Assembly (NCBI RefSeq): GCF_040054535.1
Contig: NC_090784.1
Coordinates: 8,702,501-8,766,500, forward strand
DNA: 64,000 nt
Direction: 5' to 3'
Source: Antennarius striatus
Taxonomy: Eukaryota > Chordata > Actinopteri > Lophiiformes > Antennariidae
Position numbers and translations under genes: made by a program. The notes under the pieces were generated by a model. That model was not told the DNA's origin. It searched no databases and saw nothing but the letters and a program-made list of their open reading frames with translations. Shown piece after piece: positions 1 through 15,525 of this stretch. Each line of letters begins with the position of its first letter. Within the stretch, counting starts at the first letter, position 1.

Positions 1-534
1 TGTGGGTATGATCATCACACCTCAAGTATAATAGAATTCAGAAAAACAAAAATAGTCTGGTTGTCACATATTCAGTTCTTTGTGTGGACAACAAAATCAA
101 CAAACAAATCTACGCATTTATCCATCAATCCATATATTTTGCTTCTACGTCACTTTTGTTTTAACTGTCAACTTAACACAACCCCAAGTGCCAGCTGCAA
201 GCTTTTCCATGTCAAGTTGGCAAGTAAAACATAATATTAGCATAGAAATATATGGCCTGACAGTAAAGACGAACACACGCAAGGTTAGTAGCACATGGAA
301 TAGAAAGCTTCCGGAGTCCCATCCATCTACATCCCAGCATGGTGCATTCCTGAGCACTGCTAACAGATGGCTGCAGTACGTGGAGGGACAGATGGGACAG
401 AAACAAATAGAGACAGAAAACAAAAATGTTTTTATAAATATAGTAAAAATGGGACCACTTGCCAGAGTGCTAGTCACTTTCTTCAAACAAAAATGGCATC
501 CCTTCAAAGTCACTGCGATATAATAATAATAAAA

Positions 535-596
<62 letters not shown>

Positions 597-851
597 ATCA
601 CCATATCCTATGAAGCTTTCTGAGAACGTCATCTCATTGCAACCCTTATCTGAACAGGTGCAAAGCAGGAACTAATACAAAAAGCCTAATTTAATTAACA
701 CCACAGAGCTAACAGCAAATGAGTCTCATGTACCAACCCTAAGATAAGCATTTCACCTTCACTAACCGCAGCAAAATATTCAACTCTGGATATGCATATT
801 CTCTCTGCAAGTATTCGTGTTTGCTTAATCTTATCAGAGACATATCCTGAC
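1..851 (-). other. ankib1 intron 1 (partial)
   Basis: This stretch lies downstream of the ankib1 donor at 851. No second exon with ankyrin coding is visible. It holds a trinucleotide (ATG)n array at 535-597 and otherwise nothing recognisable. Open frames here lack family features. Confidence 0.6.
535..597. repeat. (ATG)n trinucleotide microsatellite
   Basis: About 20 uninterrupted ATG units inside ankib1 intron 1. The poly-Met reading frame across it is not a gene. Confidence 0.95.
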
Positions 852-1039
852 CTGAGTAGCCGTGTCATGGCGTGCCGGGCAGCGTAGTGCAGAGGAGTGT
901 TGTGCTGGTAGGACTCCCCGTATGTGGAGTTGGGATCCAAAGCCTCTCTGAACTGCTGGTTGCTCTCGTACAGTTGGCAGGCCAGCACCTCATCTCCACT
1001 GATCAGAGCCTTACGAAACTTGGTTGCTGTGTTCCCCAT
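852..1039 (-). CDS. ankib1: ANKIB1-like RBR E3 ubiquitin ligase, first coding exon (partial gene)
   Basis: ANKIB1 is an ankyrin-repeat RING-IBR-RING E3 ubiquitin ligase. This exon gives about 62 residues, [20 protein letters not shown] onward, then [21 protein letters not shown], which is the ANKIB1 N-terminus and the start of the first ankyrin repeat. Met-Gly-Asn with Thr at position 6 and Lys at 7 fits an N-myristoylation signal, so membrane tethering is plausible (inference). The exon ends at a consensus donor, CTCAG then GTCAGG, at 852/851. Reading beyond it gives no ankyrin sequence and the frame ends near 695. The remaining exons lie off the left edge, since the gene runs leftwards. Identification is strong; which teleost paralogue it is cannot be told. 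Confidence 0.88.
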
Positions 1040-1136
1040 GTCTCCTCCAAATGTTGGTTCGAGCTCGGACTGACACAGCAGCCGCTACAGTTGTCTTCAG
1101 TCTGCTCAAGTCCAATATGCCAGCATACTTAGGCTC
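1040..1136 (-). other. ankib1: 5' UTR part of the ankib1 first coding exon
   Basis: Upstream of the ATG at 1039 the minus strand reads back about 97 bases to a good acceptor, a pyrimidine tract followed by TTTAG at 1137-1141. This indicates a leader segment in the same exon and a separate non-coding first exon further right. Confidence 0.5.
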
Positions 1137-2084
1137 CTAAAGAAAAGAAGAAAAAACAGTAGCTACAGTAAAATCTTTTATGGCCGTGCCCGAGTCAGAG
1201 AAGGCCATAATAATGGTATACAGTGGTGAATCAGCCTGTTTTAACCTATTTTTCCCTATATGCTAAACACACTGTCTGCAAACTTTCAAGAGCATAAATC
1301 ACCTCTACTGCTTCTGAATCTCAAGGACCAGAATGGTATTACCAAGGATGCTCAGACTAGTCTGCCACAAGCCGCACTACTGCTCTGAAAACCACCTCCT
1401 TGTGTTTCCCTTTTTTATTTCTTGTTTTTAACTACTAAACATTGTGCCAAAAAAGCTCAAACAGAGGGAAGGACAACACTTGTTCTGGCATCACCAGGAG
1501 CTTCCGCCTGCCCGTGCCACTGCCGCCAATCCCACTGAGGCCAGAAGTCATTGTGAAACAAGATATCCTCGACTCAAGAGCAACATGCAGCGAGTCAGCA
1601 TTTTGCTTCCACCAGAGCACCATATGGCTACCACTATTTAGGCAGTGTGATGCTTTCATGTATTTTTGGTCAGCCACAGAGAAAACCAGCAGAGCACAGG
1701 ATCATCTCCATCAGCATAAAATATTCTTCTTCAATAAATTAAATGTATGAATACTGTACTGAACCTACACTTCCAAGTGAATCCATTCACACAATCACGC
1801 CTCGATGTAGACAAGCTGCAGAAAATGAAGGAAAAGATAGCCAACTTTTAGCAAGCACATCGATAAATTGGTAAACAAATGTATCAATTCCATTCGAGGA
1901 AAAAGCTGTGAAAGGCTCTCACCCACGGCTTAAAACTAAATACTTTGGTGAAAGCACCAAATACAGGAACAGTTCAGAATTATTTTCCTTCGATATTGCT
2001 TCTGGAAAATTTAATTTGTGACTTGATCTTTTATAATTTCAGTTTATTAGATAAACATGGCTAAAACTACTTCGGTCAAGCAGT

Positions 2085-2185
2085 CATCCAATTAATAGTC
2101 ATAGTCATAGTCAACTTATTTGTCAAATGTACCAAATATGCAGGACATACAGCACAGATGAAATTACAGTCCTCTTAGACCCACC
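2085..2185 (-). repeat. Fish retroposon 3'-end fragment
   Basis: Starts with a short GTCATA/GTCAAC run and contains ATTTGTCAAATGT and GGACATACAGCACAGATGAA. I recognise this as a common dispersed teleost repeat that usually reads as the reverse complement of a non-LTR element 3' end. Family assignment is from memory. Confidence 0.45.
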
Positions 2186-2443
2186 GACAGTAAAAAAACA
2201 CACAAAAGAACCGCTCTAGCGGGAGAGAGAGGAGCTGCTGCTTGTGCACGCGCCGCCATCCTATCCTATTTAGGCAACGAAACCCAACAGAATCCTCCAG
2301 AGTAAGCATAAGCTACAGTGGTGAGGAAAAACTCTCTCATTGAGGAAGAAACAACAGGCAGGACCCAGACTCTGGAGGGCGGTTATCCGCCTTGACAGGT
2401 TGGGTGGAAAAGGAAATATACTGGGGATAGAGACAGGACAAGC

Positions 2444-2445
<2 letters not shown>

Positions 2446-2474
<29 letters not shown>
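2446..2474. repeat. (GA)n microsatellite
   Basis: An alternating GA run of about 29 bases. Confidence 0.9.
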
Positions 2475-2479
<5 letters not shown>

Positions 2480-3274
2480 GATAGGCTAGATTGAATTCCC
2501 AGTCCAAATTGTGCTGTAGTTGCTGAAGTGGAGGCAGGATTTCCAGGCCTTTGGATTTCCTGTCTTCCATAATTGTTCCCCACCTGTTGAGAAGAAACAC
2601 AAAGACACAAAGACAGCGACAGTATCTTGCGTTGAAAAGAACCTCGCACCCCCCAACAATACTCATTTCTGCTTTGATCTTCTATCAATTAGCTTCCATA
2701 ACAGGGAATATAAAAAAGTTATTAGAATAAAAGTGGGGGTTAATGATTTTTAGCTTTCCTCTCAATTAAAGAAAGCTGATTATTTACTGTAACCAAAAAT
2801 CAGAATGTCACACTCATGAAGATTATAATGTTTAGACTCCGCTTGAATTGTTTTAGAATGATTCAACTTTCAAGGCTGTTTTTACACCTCCATAATTTGG
2901 GCCTGACTCAAGAAAAAGCACCCTCATGAAGTCTTACTCTTAAGTAAAAGACACGACCACATGTAACAGTCAATTATAACAGTTGATTATAGATACAGAA
3001 ACACATTCAGCAGAACCTATGACTGTTTTATTCATTATTACTTTTCTTAACTGGATCACTGGTGATGAAACCCAATGGGAATATAGGATGCGGAGTAGGA
3101 TGGGAGTTCTTGTCATTCATTGTAAAAGACTTGTAATAGGTCAGTTTACATGTGTAAATAAAATCTGCTTTGTTGGGACAACACTGTGTACTACATATCT
3201 TGTGTTAATCTTGGTCATACAGCGCTAGGACGTGATCTCCAGCCACCACTGCAATGAAATACTAGTTATTACAT

Positions 3275-3720
3275 CCTGATTCAAAGCGGTGATGTACTGA
3301 AATTGTCAGTGTTCGTTCGTCCATCCATTCGTCTGTTCGTCCGTCCACCAAACAGCTTCGCAACCGTTGCAGATAGAAAGATGAGACAGAAATAGCATTG
3401 CTTTGGCAGAAAAGGGGATGAAAATGAGATGATGACCTTGAGAAAACTAGGTAAAGGTCAAATTTCAACTTTTGAACACTCAGGAATCGGGTAAGATAGA
3501 AAAACGAAGGAGAAGGCCAGTGTGCGTAAGACAACAGATCAAAACTAGTCCTTTGATCTACAGTACCTAAGCACTAGCTTTGATCTATGATCAAAGCTTG
3601 ACGTACCCTGAAAGGTCAAAGCTATGCACTAGTCAGGTAGTACTTCCAGGGTACCATGACCTACCCTGGAGGGAGGTGAGGGTAAGTCGCGGGATGTTGC
3701 AGTCTCTGACTGCCTTGTTC
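3275..3720. repeat. Dispersed repeat R1, copy 1 (hairpin-bearing)
   Basis: This segment shares long stretches with 54485-54882: GCAGATAGAAAGATGA, GAGATGATGACCTTGA, CAAATTTCAACTTTT, GGAGAAGGCCAGTGT-like, CCCTGAAAGGTCAAAGCTAT and GTTGCAGTCTCTGACTGCCT. It carries the same inverted-repeat core, here partly decayed, around TTTGATCTATGATCAAAGCT. No protein is encoded. Element class unknown. Confidence 0.75.
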
Positions 3721-3759
3721 CAATGGAGACACATAACACACATCATTGGACTATTCTTT

Positions 3760-3860
3760 CAGGTGAAACGTGTCCGTCCAGGCTTTTCCTTCAAGTCCAG
3801 CTGAACTGATTCGACACAGACATCCACCGTGACCTGGATGACTAAGAATTTCCAGACACG
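3760..3860. repeat. Dispersed repeat R2, copy 1
   Basis: The segment ending in TGACCTGGATGACTAAGAAT resembles 25925-26015, where TGACTTGGATAACTGAGAAT follows AGACCCAGTGGACTGAACTA. It looks like the end of a dispersed teleost element; the class is not determined. Confidence 0.45.
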
Positions 3861-4248
3861 ATAAAAAAAAATAAAAAAATACACATCATCGTTTCATCTG
3901 ACTGAAACGTGTGCAGTACAAGGACACGCACCGACCAGTCAGGTAGAAAGAACACAACACGTCCCACCTTAGTAACCCTTGAACACACCTTATCTTTGGT
4001 TACGTAACCTCGCAGCTGGTAACACATATAACTCGAAACGGGCGCTCTCAAAATGTATAATTAACGTAAATGGCAATAATTAACGAGACTTGTCCATGAC
4101 AGCTGCTATCTGACAGCAGAAGCAAATGATGGAAAAATAGGAAGAGTTTTGACTACGTAGCTCTCATCTTGTCACTTAGTCCCTGTTGCAGGCCTTTCTC
4201 CATGCTTTGTGATGTTTACCGTTATGGCTAGCTCGAACCCACGGCAGC

Positions 4249-4291
4249 GTGTTGTGTTGTGTTGTGTTGTGTCGTGTTGTGTCGTGCTGTT
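4249..4291. repeat. TGTTG/TGTCG pentanucleotide repeat
   Basis: About eight five-base units of the TGTTG type, with TGTCG variants at intervals. Confidence 0.85.
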
Positions 4292-4604
4292 CAGGAGCGG
4301 ACAGACACAACGCTTTGTTACAGTTCTGGCTACTGAAGATATTCACCAGTCAAATTATCTCAGTTAACACGGGCTGCAAGTAATGCCGTTTGTTTACAGG
4401 GTTCATCTTTACCTACACACACAATACGGCTTGCTAGCTTTGTGTTGTCAAAGGCACAACATCATCATGACGCTCCCGTCTGCGCTGGTAACGTCAGCGC
4501 ATACGCTAGCGGGTCGGCTAACAAGCTAACCTGCTGCTAGCCAGTGTAGCTAGTACAGTTAATAAACTTACAGTAAACAATGAATAAGGAGTATTTCCAC
4601 TTAC

Positions 4605-4760
4605 ACAGACGACACATTTGGCTACTGTAGGCTCAAACCTGTAAATTATGTCCCCACACTTGTGTTATTATAAGATACTTTTCTCGTTAATTAAAGGATC
4701 CATGAATAGCGTGTGTTCCTATGGGTGATGTTGCTCTTGTCAACACTCCGTCGGCTCTGC
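4605..4760 (-). promoter_or_regulatory. Candidate ankib1 non-coding first exon and promoter area
   Basis: On the minus strand a strong donor, GTCTGT then GTAAGTGG, lies at 4605/4604. The sequence around 4440-4800 is richer in CpG than its surroundings and falls upstream of the 5' UTR acceptor at 1137. A leader exon transcribed leftwards is therefore plausible. Its start is not visible and no TATA box is obvious. Confidence 0.3.
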
Positions 4761-5336
4761 TGCCTGACAGCAGGGTTGCCAGGTTTCGGCGCAAACTCCA
4801 AACAAGCCGAGAGCTTTTGGTTTATTCACCACCGGTTGAAGACATATGGACACCATTTATTAACCTATAGATATTAAATGCATTATTTTGAATGATGATT
4901 TTTAAAGACCAAGTTATTGCATATTTCTGGTTTGTACTTACAGCTTTCCTGTCACCGCGAATAGTGAAAACAATCTAATACCGTACAGTAATATGACGAT
5001 GTGACTATTTAAAAGTACGGTATATTGCACTCTTCAATATTCTATGGGTTGACACGGACAGAAAATAAACAATAATAAATAAAATTAAAAATACACTTTT
5101 AGACGTTGAAGTTTGACGATCGTTCGATGGAGTGAAGTTTTAATCCAGTATTTTGTTAAAATACATCTACAGTACTGTATTCTCAATTAAAAGGCTACTC
5201 CAGATGTCATTACAGTAAATTACCACTTGATGGCGACATAGTCAAAGACATTTTACCAAACCAGAAGCAGCGGCTTTTCACCCATCTGACTAGTATGCAT
5301 TCCCAAAAGACCATCAATCAACGTCTCGTCTTGAGC

Positions 5337-5601
5337 TATGACGGGCCGTCAGGGACATAATTGAGAATGTATCACACACACTTACATGTGAAATGGTTTC
5401 ACAAACACTACTGAAATATTATATTGGCTCACATACTAATAAAATACTCTCACACACACTACTTAACATTTCAGTTGTGTGTGTGTGAGCTTTTCAGTTG
5501 TGTTTGTGAGAAAGTATAATATTTCAGTTGTGTTTATGAAAGCATTTTACTTGTAAGTGTGTGTGGTATATTCTCAATAATGTCCTTGATGGCCCCTCAT
5601 A
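5337..5601. mobile_element. MITE with long terminal inverted repeats
   Basis: A 265-base element whose two ends are imperfect inverted copies over roughly 100 bases. Both ends read inward as TATGA, GGGCC, TCA, GGACAT, TTGAGAAT, then CACACACACTTACA. It is flanked by a direct repeat TTGAGC at 5331-5336 and 5602-5607, which fits a target-site duplication. It is non-coding and AT-rich inside, so it is a non-autonomous DNA transposon. The superfamily is not assigned. Confidence 0.85.
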
Positions 5602-5629
5602 TTGAGCCACTCAACCAAACTTGTCACTG

Positions 5630-5720
5630 AGATCTATTCCAGCTGACATCAGCCACATAAAAACACAGACATCCATACACTCAAACCTACGGTCAATTTA
5701 GAGTGACAAATTGTATGGTT
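5630..5720 (-). mobile_element. Decayed SINE fragment
   Basis: CTATTCCAGCTGACATCAG, then CACTCAAACCTACGGTCAAT and TTAGAGTGACAAATT-type sequence, match the central part of the intact SINEs at 49551-49897 and 60894-61248 in the same orientation. Both ends are missing. Confidence 0.6.
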
Positions 5721-6304
5721 TGGTAGTGCAAGGAACAATTAAAATTTTTTTAAAAATATACATTAAAATGGTGAAAAAATTCACCATAACATATAAATTA
5801 CAAAGACAATGTTGATAAGGATTACAATAACACATTCAGATATTATACAGAACACATATGAATTTGTACTATCAAATGTCTGAACATTGCAACGGAGGTA
5901 TATACAGTATTTTATACTCACAATTATGAGTGCACAAATAAAGGTAGTCCATCAACAACTAATCTGTAGACACTTAACCTTAGTGATACAGTAATTAATG
6001 TGCATACAGTACATAACACTTTTATAAATTAGGAAAACTTTTGGCACTTTCAAAATGATCAATTCACAATTACATAAATGGGGTATTCAAAACAGTATGT
6101 TTTCCAAGATGTTTAAATTAACAGATTAGATAGAGTTGATGGTGTAAAGTGAAAGTCTTCAGATACTGACACGCTTGATGTGCAACACATGCCACTTAAT
6201 GTCATTCTAATGTGTCCTTGATAATTACTTTGTCATCATAAAAGGAAAAGAAAACAATTATCTCCACGGAAAATTCCAGACATGGATGTTCCAAAGAAAA
6301 TGCA

Positions 6305-6494
6305 TTTTATTTTTTAAAAAAAAAAAAAAACATGACAAAGACATCACATTTCTTTGCTATTACAAAGAAATTACATTTCTTTTTTTCCTTTGAGACACAA
6401 ATTACATTTCTTTGTCATGGTAACAATGAAGAACAACCAAAATTTCCAAATGGGAAAAAAAGTTAAAAATAACAATGTGGTAACAGCAGCGCAT
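6305..6494 (-). other. eomes proximal 3' UTR with candidate poly(A) signal
   Basis: Immediately after the eomes stop codon the minus strand runs through AT-rich sequence to AATAAAATGC, with the signal at about 6308-6313 on the plus strand. This would give a 3' UTR of about 200 bases. Longer forms are possible. Confidence 0.4.
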
Positions 6495-9532
<3,038 letters not shown>

Positions 9533-11200
9533 GTCCGTCTACCTGTCTTTACTCAGTCTTGCTCTTTTACGTTTGTTTCTTTGTTTTTGTTTGTTTGTTA
9601 GTTTGTTTTATTCCAGAGAAAGGCGGTTCCTGGTTCGTTCTGTCTTCAGTAGTCACCAAAACTTGTGATAAAACAAACTGACTTGTTGAGACAGAGAAGA
9701 GTTAGGGTTAGGGTCAGCACGGAGTCCCTGAGCCACCGGAGACATTCACGGTCCGGTCCGGCCTACAGGAGGTGAACGAGCACCTGGTGCTCTGGTGGCG
9801 GGTCAAAGCCGAGAATCTTCTTCTAAAGGTGAATTTCTCTAAACTAGATCATCTATAAATTTCCCTGCCTCTTCTCAAATCGTTGTCTTACTCTAACAAT
9901 TTATGTGCCCCCTTTCTTTTTTTTTCTTTAATCATTTATTTAAATTGAAACCAAATTTAAGTAAAAGATTCAATCCTATTCAGTCTGATCAAAAATAAAT
10001 TCCATCACGCCTTATATGAAAATGGATCAGCACTTCATGTATGTATGGATTGTTTCAGTCCCAATGAATTGGTTAAAAATAAATTAGGTAGGTCTGATGA
10101 TGAGTATATAATGGGAATATCCTGGAGGTCACAGACAGTTTATTTTAGATCATATGACTAACGCGAAGCATGTATTTCTGGTTTATTTTGCGCTGAAGAA
10201 CTAAAGTGAAAGCTCACCCACGATTCTTAAGATTCCACTTCATCTAACGGTTTATGACCGAAAACTTCATTGGGCGGGGAGTGACATCCGCGGTTTTTGT
10301 GTCAAAAATAGATTTAGTAATGCATTTATCTTCATAAATATTGACTGAACAAATCAAAGACTCAAAAACTTAAGCCTCGCATTTAGAGGGTGCTGATAAT
10401 CCTGTATTATTATTCAGAGTTAATGAATTCGTAGTCATTCATTTCTGATGTATCGCTGTCCCAATGGGATATCCGACACGAAAAAGGGAAATAGTCAATT
10501 ATTTTTCCGTTCGAAGAAACCTGTGATTTTTCTTGGATCAGACAGTTCAGTAACAAACGACAGCAAACAATTTTTTTTTAAAGTATTCCGTTAAAAACAA
10601 AACAAAGATATAAAAACGTGTACATATGTAACCAATCCTAAATGAAAGTTAGCACAATCCCGATAAATAAATGTTTAAAAACTGATTTAATTTCAGCTGT
10701 TCAGTGGAGGTGAGGATGGATTACCTGTTTCAGACACGGGACAACATTTTGAGTATTAAACCGGACAGGAATAAGAACGCTGGCATTGATGAGACTATCT
10801 AGTCTACGTTAGAAATAAAAACTTTACCTTGCGATTCTTCCTTCTGTTCCGTTTGCCAAGCAAGTTCGTGTCCCAAAAAAAACAATAAAAAATATATAAG
10901 TTAAAAATGATCACTGTGCGAAATAAACTGCACGATTTAGCCCATACTAGAAGAACCATGTGGAGCTGGACTGCTTACACCGCCGAGGTACCAGACGCGC
11001 ACTCCCTATGGCCGTGACGCACAGATAACAGCCTATTATCGGTTTCACATCTGATCTCCAGGGGAGGGGCAGGGGATCCTCTGTATCACGGCTTATAAGA
11101 GCGAGGCTTTTCCCCAGACCGTCCTCACAGATCACAACAGTATGATGTTCTACTGAGGGTCTATCACTGTGTCTGTGGGAGTCCACGGTGCAAAGCGTCC
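9533..11200. promoter_or_regulatory. eomes upstream region
   Basis: This is the 5' flank of eomes on the minus strand. Leader and transcription start are not resolved. It contains an E-box centred inverted repeat, GAGCACCTGGTGCTC, at 9778-9792. Further upstream a more GC-rich block at 10970-11150 carries AGATAA at 11023-11028 and a TATA-like CTTATAAG near 11093. No repeats are seen, unlike most of the neighbouring sequence, which is compatible with regulatory function but does not prove it. Confidence 0.35.
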
Positions 11201-13510
11201 GATTAGTGATGACTTAATTGTTATGTGTCTCTGCCACTGACAAGTTAAGATATGTGAAGGTCGGGAACACCTGGAAATGGTTTTTAAAATCCATAAAAAA
11301 AGTACTAGAAGAAACATTTCTGATCTTTTCAATATGAAAAAAATGTCGAGAGAGAAATTGTGATGCTTTATCTGTAGAAAGACAAGTACAAATTGTGGGG
11401 AATTACTGTATGAAAAAACTTATAAGATATAAGATACCAACTATAAAATATCCCCTAAAATTTGTATTTCTTTCAGTAGTTGTTCTTGCAATAGCTTTAA
11501 TAATGGAATGTCACGAAACTCGGTTACAACTCGCTGCCTTTGCAGTAAAGGTTAAAGACTAGCCTTAAAAGGAGTTCTTTCTCCCATCAGTGGTCTTAAA
11601 GTGAGAATGCTAAACCAGAGGGACACTAAATGCATAAAAATATTTTTTTAATTCCAAAATTGGGCTGAAATGAGTAAACACATAGAGATCTGAGCTCCTG
11701 CCCATCACTAGTGACACCAGTACTGAAGAAAACAGAGATGAGGTAATTCAAATCAGGAGCTCACACAAAAAACTTTACTGTATCTTGGCTGTCCTTAAAT
11801 ACACTGAAAGACTATTTCTTTATCTCTTTAAAGCTTCATAAGTGACTGTTTCCTCTTTTATTCTTCCCACTTTTTTTTAGTTCAAAGGAAACAAAATTTG
11901 AGCTGCAGTGTTTTTCTGATGGGTCACCTTTTAGCAGCTTAAAGACTTGGTTGTTACGGCCAGACAATGCTCATCCACTGTTGCTGCATACTGGAAGGAA
12001 ACTTAACACAACAAAGACAGTGGGAAGATTACTGACGGACATCGGCACCTCAAATAAACACACTGCACATCAAACAAGACAAATCAACTTTTGAGTAAAC
12101 TATTTGAGCTGCAAACAGTCTCATGCTAATGCCCCTCTGACGGCACTGATAAACTGATTGACTTCTGTGATTATTTCAGGAAGTCATGAATATAAAGAAA
12201 GAGTTTACAGATCACATATGTGGCTCCTGAATTTACTTTCTAAGATGTTTTGTCTCTGATTTCCCCTTTCCCAAGTAGTTGACCAATGTAGTAAAGTTAT
12301 TCTTATTTAATTATCACTGTGTTATACATGTGTGATATGTGGATATAATAAAATATCTATACACCAATGTATATTGCAAGAACTAAACTCTGTCCTCTTG
12401 TTGCCGTTTCTTTCTTTACATGTATGCCAAATGACCCATCTGACACAAACATCCTCACATAACCAATGAACCTGCAGCAAGAACATCTGGAGTGTCCTAC
12501 AGTTTCTATTTTAGCTTGTATTTGTCCAGCAGTGTAGGGACTCAGCTCTCAGTCATTTCATAAAACATTGTTAAAGTTCTGCCGTGTCCACCTTCAATCA
12601 GATCATAACGTCCTCTTCTTCTTCACTTCGGAGTCAGTCATTGATTCAAGTTTGACAGAAACATTTCCACATGGAGTCAGAATGCCTTCTGTTCAACTTG
12701 ACACCTGCAACTGCACATACACTGAGAATTCTTCAGGTTGAATTAAGTATGTTAGGTAGCGTTTATCACTAAACAATGGCTACCTTTTTATGTTTGCATA
12801 TTTTAGAATTTGGATTTTTTTTATTAGGAATGCGAAGTTGATTTTAGGTCATTTTACATTTTGCTGAGGGATCCATAGCTGTTTATCATTGTGGCCACTC
12901 AGATAGTTAGAAATGTGTTTTGAGTAGAATTTTGGAGAGAGTTGCATGGCAATGTCCATATATCCTCCCTCATAAGTTGTTTAACTCTACTCATAGGGAC
13001 AACCATAATTCATGTTTTAAAAGAAACATCAAACTAATAATGGCATTAATGTGATTCCAGATTCTAGGGGATGAGGATTTCATCATCAAGTCATGTTATG
13101 ACAGTCAGACTATCAATGGGACTGTCACTTTTAGGTGCAGGGCAGTTAAACTGAGCTGCCTTGGGGAAGTATGGTGCTCTCTGAGAGTGTCCGGTGGTAT
13201 TTTTGCTTTTCTTCAATAAAAAAAATCAATTTAAATGTTTTAAACTTTCAGTTGTGACATTTATTTTGTGTTAATAATTGTCTTCTTTTTAATTATGTTT
13301 AAGTCAAGATGTCTTTTCTTATATTGATGTGTAGGATTTAAGTTATGCAAAGAGGGTTCTCTTTTCACCCCTGTCTTTTTTACCTGTATAATTTACCAGA
13401 CATTACGATTAAAATGAATGGTACCGATAGCCACCTGGCAAGACATTTTCTAATTTAACAATTTTAAAGAGCATTTCATTTTATTTATTTGTCTGATTGT
13501 TTGAGTGCGC

Positions 13511-13543
13511 AATAAATAAATAAATAGATAGACAGATAGATAA

Positions 13544-13637
<94 letters not shown>
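13511..13637. repeat. Compound AATA/GATA/GACA microsatellite
   Basis: A short AATA run, then interrupted GATA units, then about 19 GACA units. This is a Bkm-type simple array. Open frames rich in SVCL or SIYL across it are artefacts. Confidence 0.95.
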
Positions 13638-15481
13638 CTCCTGCTTAAACACGCATGCATACAAACCTGCTTTCACCATTAAAAAGCAGTATACAGTAAC
13701 TATCCCCCCCTTACATCATGTAGTGCTGTTTGATTATCCTGTGACAACTGAGCTGGCTGTCTAGATTACAGCTTCACTCTCCTGTCATGCTAGATGAGCA
13801 GCTTCCCCTAGCTGTGCCTGCTTTTTGACACATCTAAAGGGTTGTTTCTGACATCTTGCCATCCTGCCTGCCTCCCTGCCTGCAGTTGTCATGCAAGGCA
13901 GGAGGAAAACCTGGTGACCTGGCCATCGCCACCCTGCCCTAGGCCACTGCCACCCTGCTGGCAGCAGAAGGTCTGTTGGTCTGAAGCCATGCCAGGGACT
14001 CTCCTTGTTGCAGATAGTGATGTCACAATGGATGAGGATGGTTGTGATTGGTTCCAAAGGTTTTCCTCTATCACTTCTTTGGAGATACTCTCACATCAAT
14101 TTACAGTGCTATAGGAAAAAAATTAACAAGGAATGACATTCAATTAGTAATGTGATCTTAGATATGTGCCCTTTTGCCCAACTTCCTGAGCTCCTTCGCA
14201 GACCCCACAGAAAAGCCGAATCATGCCCTCTCTTCTTTCTGATTGAACATTTGAAATCAAAACTTTTACAACCCCTTTTCTTCCTTTTTGTTGTTAATTT
14301 AATGTACATAAAGACTGTACTTCATTAAAATAAATACTTTAAAATCTGAATTCACTGCCTCATTTCAAAATACAATATTGGCGGTGGATGAATGTGGAAC
14401 TATATCACCTGTCATTGGGCACCAGTGAGAATTTTCCAGCAGGGCTTCAAATGGCAGAAGGTGAAGCCCTCTAGTGACCCACTTCCTTGACTCTCCCCTG
14501 CGCTTACTTTTATGGTTTGCTCCTACATCCTGTTAAGAGTAGCAGCAGGAGTGGACCATCACATTTGGTGCTCAGCAAGGGAGCGCTTGGTGAGCTGTCA
14601 TGTCCCAGCCATCCCATGGAGTTACACTGCTGCCTCTCTGTGAAGATTTGGTGTTTTCTCATTTGCATTTTCTAATGAGATCCTGTTTGCATGGTTTTAT
14701 ACTGAAGACTTTGTAAATGTCTCTTTAGAAACTTATTTATCTAACCTTTTTTGATCTCTTAGTCCCATAGATGTTACGGAAGACATTTTCAAGGGATACC
14801 TGGCTAAGCAAGCAGCATTAAGGTAATCAAGCAGGCTGAACAATGACTTATTCATCACATATTTATGTTCTTTTAGGACTGACTTGTCAATTTTTTCATA
14901 ACACGGAAACCACAGTGGGATTGTGAGGAATCATCTACATACACTAACTGGAGAAACATCTGTATGAACTATAAAAGTTTTGGTGACTTATCAACAAAGG
15001 TAAAGCAAAAGGCCTCTGATTCATATTTCTAGTATTTTTCTTTGACTAACAGTCTTATACCATGTTGCAGATGGATAAGAGTCTGCCATTTTCAGTTCAC
15101 CCCAATCACGAGAATGCAAGTGATCATCCTTGAAGCTTTTTCCAGCTGACCAATCACACTCAAAAACATTTGCCTGAAGGAAAGTTTTTCTTTTTTTTTA
15201 ATCTCAGTTCAGTCAGGGCCATCTTAGAACATTTACTCATGATCTCTACCAGTCAGCCCAACAATCTGCAACTGCAAACACATCCCTGAAACACAAAGCT
15301 ATGTCAGGCCATGGTAATGAAGTAGCTGGCCCCCAGAAGCCAAACAACAGGTGTGAAGTGATTTGAAAACATCCTTGAAATTAAAATTAGGTGCCAGGTT
15401 AGCTAGCAAATAAGATAGAAATTAGGAATTCAAATTCTTTTAAATTTAGGTGTGAAATTGCAATGGTTGAACACGCAACAT

Positions 15482-15525
15482 TTCATTCATTCATTCATTC
15501 ATTCATTCATTCATTCATTCATTCT
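15482..15525. repeat. (ATTC)n microsatellite
   Basis: About ten ATTC units directly abutting a SINE fragment; the array probably grew from the SINE tail, as ATTC units also begin the intact copy at 60894. Confidence 0.9.

Larger units (their letters stand above)
1137..4600 (-). other. Probable ankib1 leader intron; repeats only
   Basis: No coding exon is recognisable. The stretch contains a retroposon-type fragment (about 2085-2185), a (GA)n run (2446-2474), one copy of a dispersed hairpin-bearing repeat (3275-3720), a second repeat tail (3760-3860) and a TGTTG-type pentanucleotide run (4249-4291). Its status as an intron depends on the predicted non-coding exon near 4605. Confidence 0.45.
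4760..6290. other. Intergenic, ankib1 to eomes; MITE and SINE remnant
   Basis: AT-rich sequence between two leftward genes. It holds a clean MITE (5337-5601) and a SINE remnant (5630-5720). The part from about 5700 may be eomes 3' UTR if a distal polyadenylation site is used. No coding seen. Confidence 0.5.

Noticed and set aside
9703..9716. Telomere-like TTAGGGTTAGGG next to eomes
   Set aside because: Only two units, so chance or trivial; not an interstitial telomere tract.
9718..9828. Exon-like plus-strand frame ending RVKAENLLLK before a GTGAAT donor
   Set aside because: A stop lies directly upstream, no acceptor or partner exon is found, and the protein is not recognised.
13485..13679. 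Frame with SVCL/SIYL repeats
   Set aside because: It only translates the GATA/GACA microsatellite. The array was also considered as a sex-chromosome (Bkm) mark, but such arrays are scattered in fish genomes.
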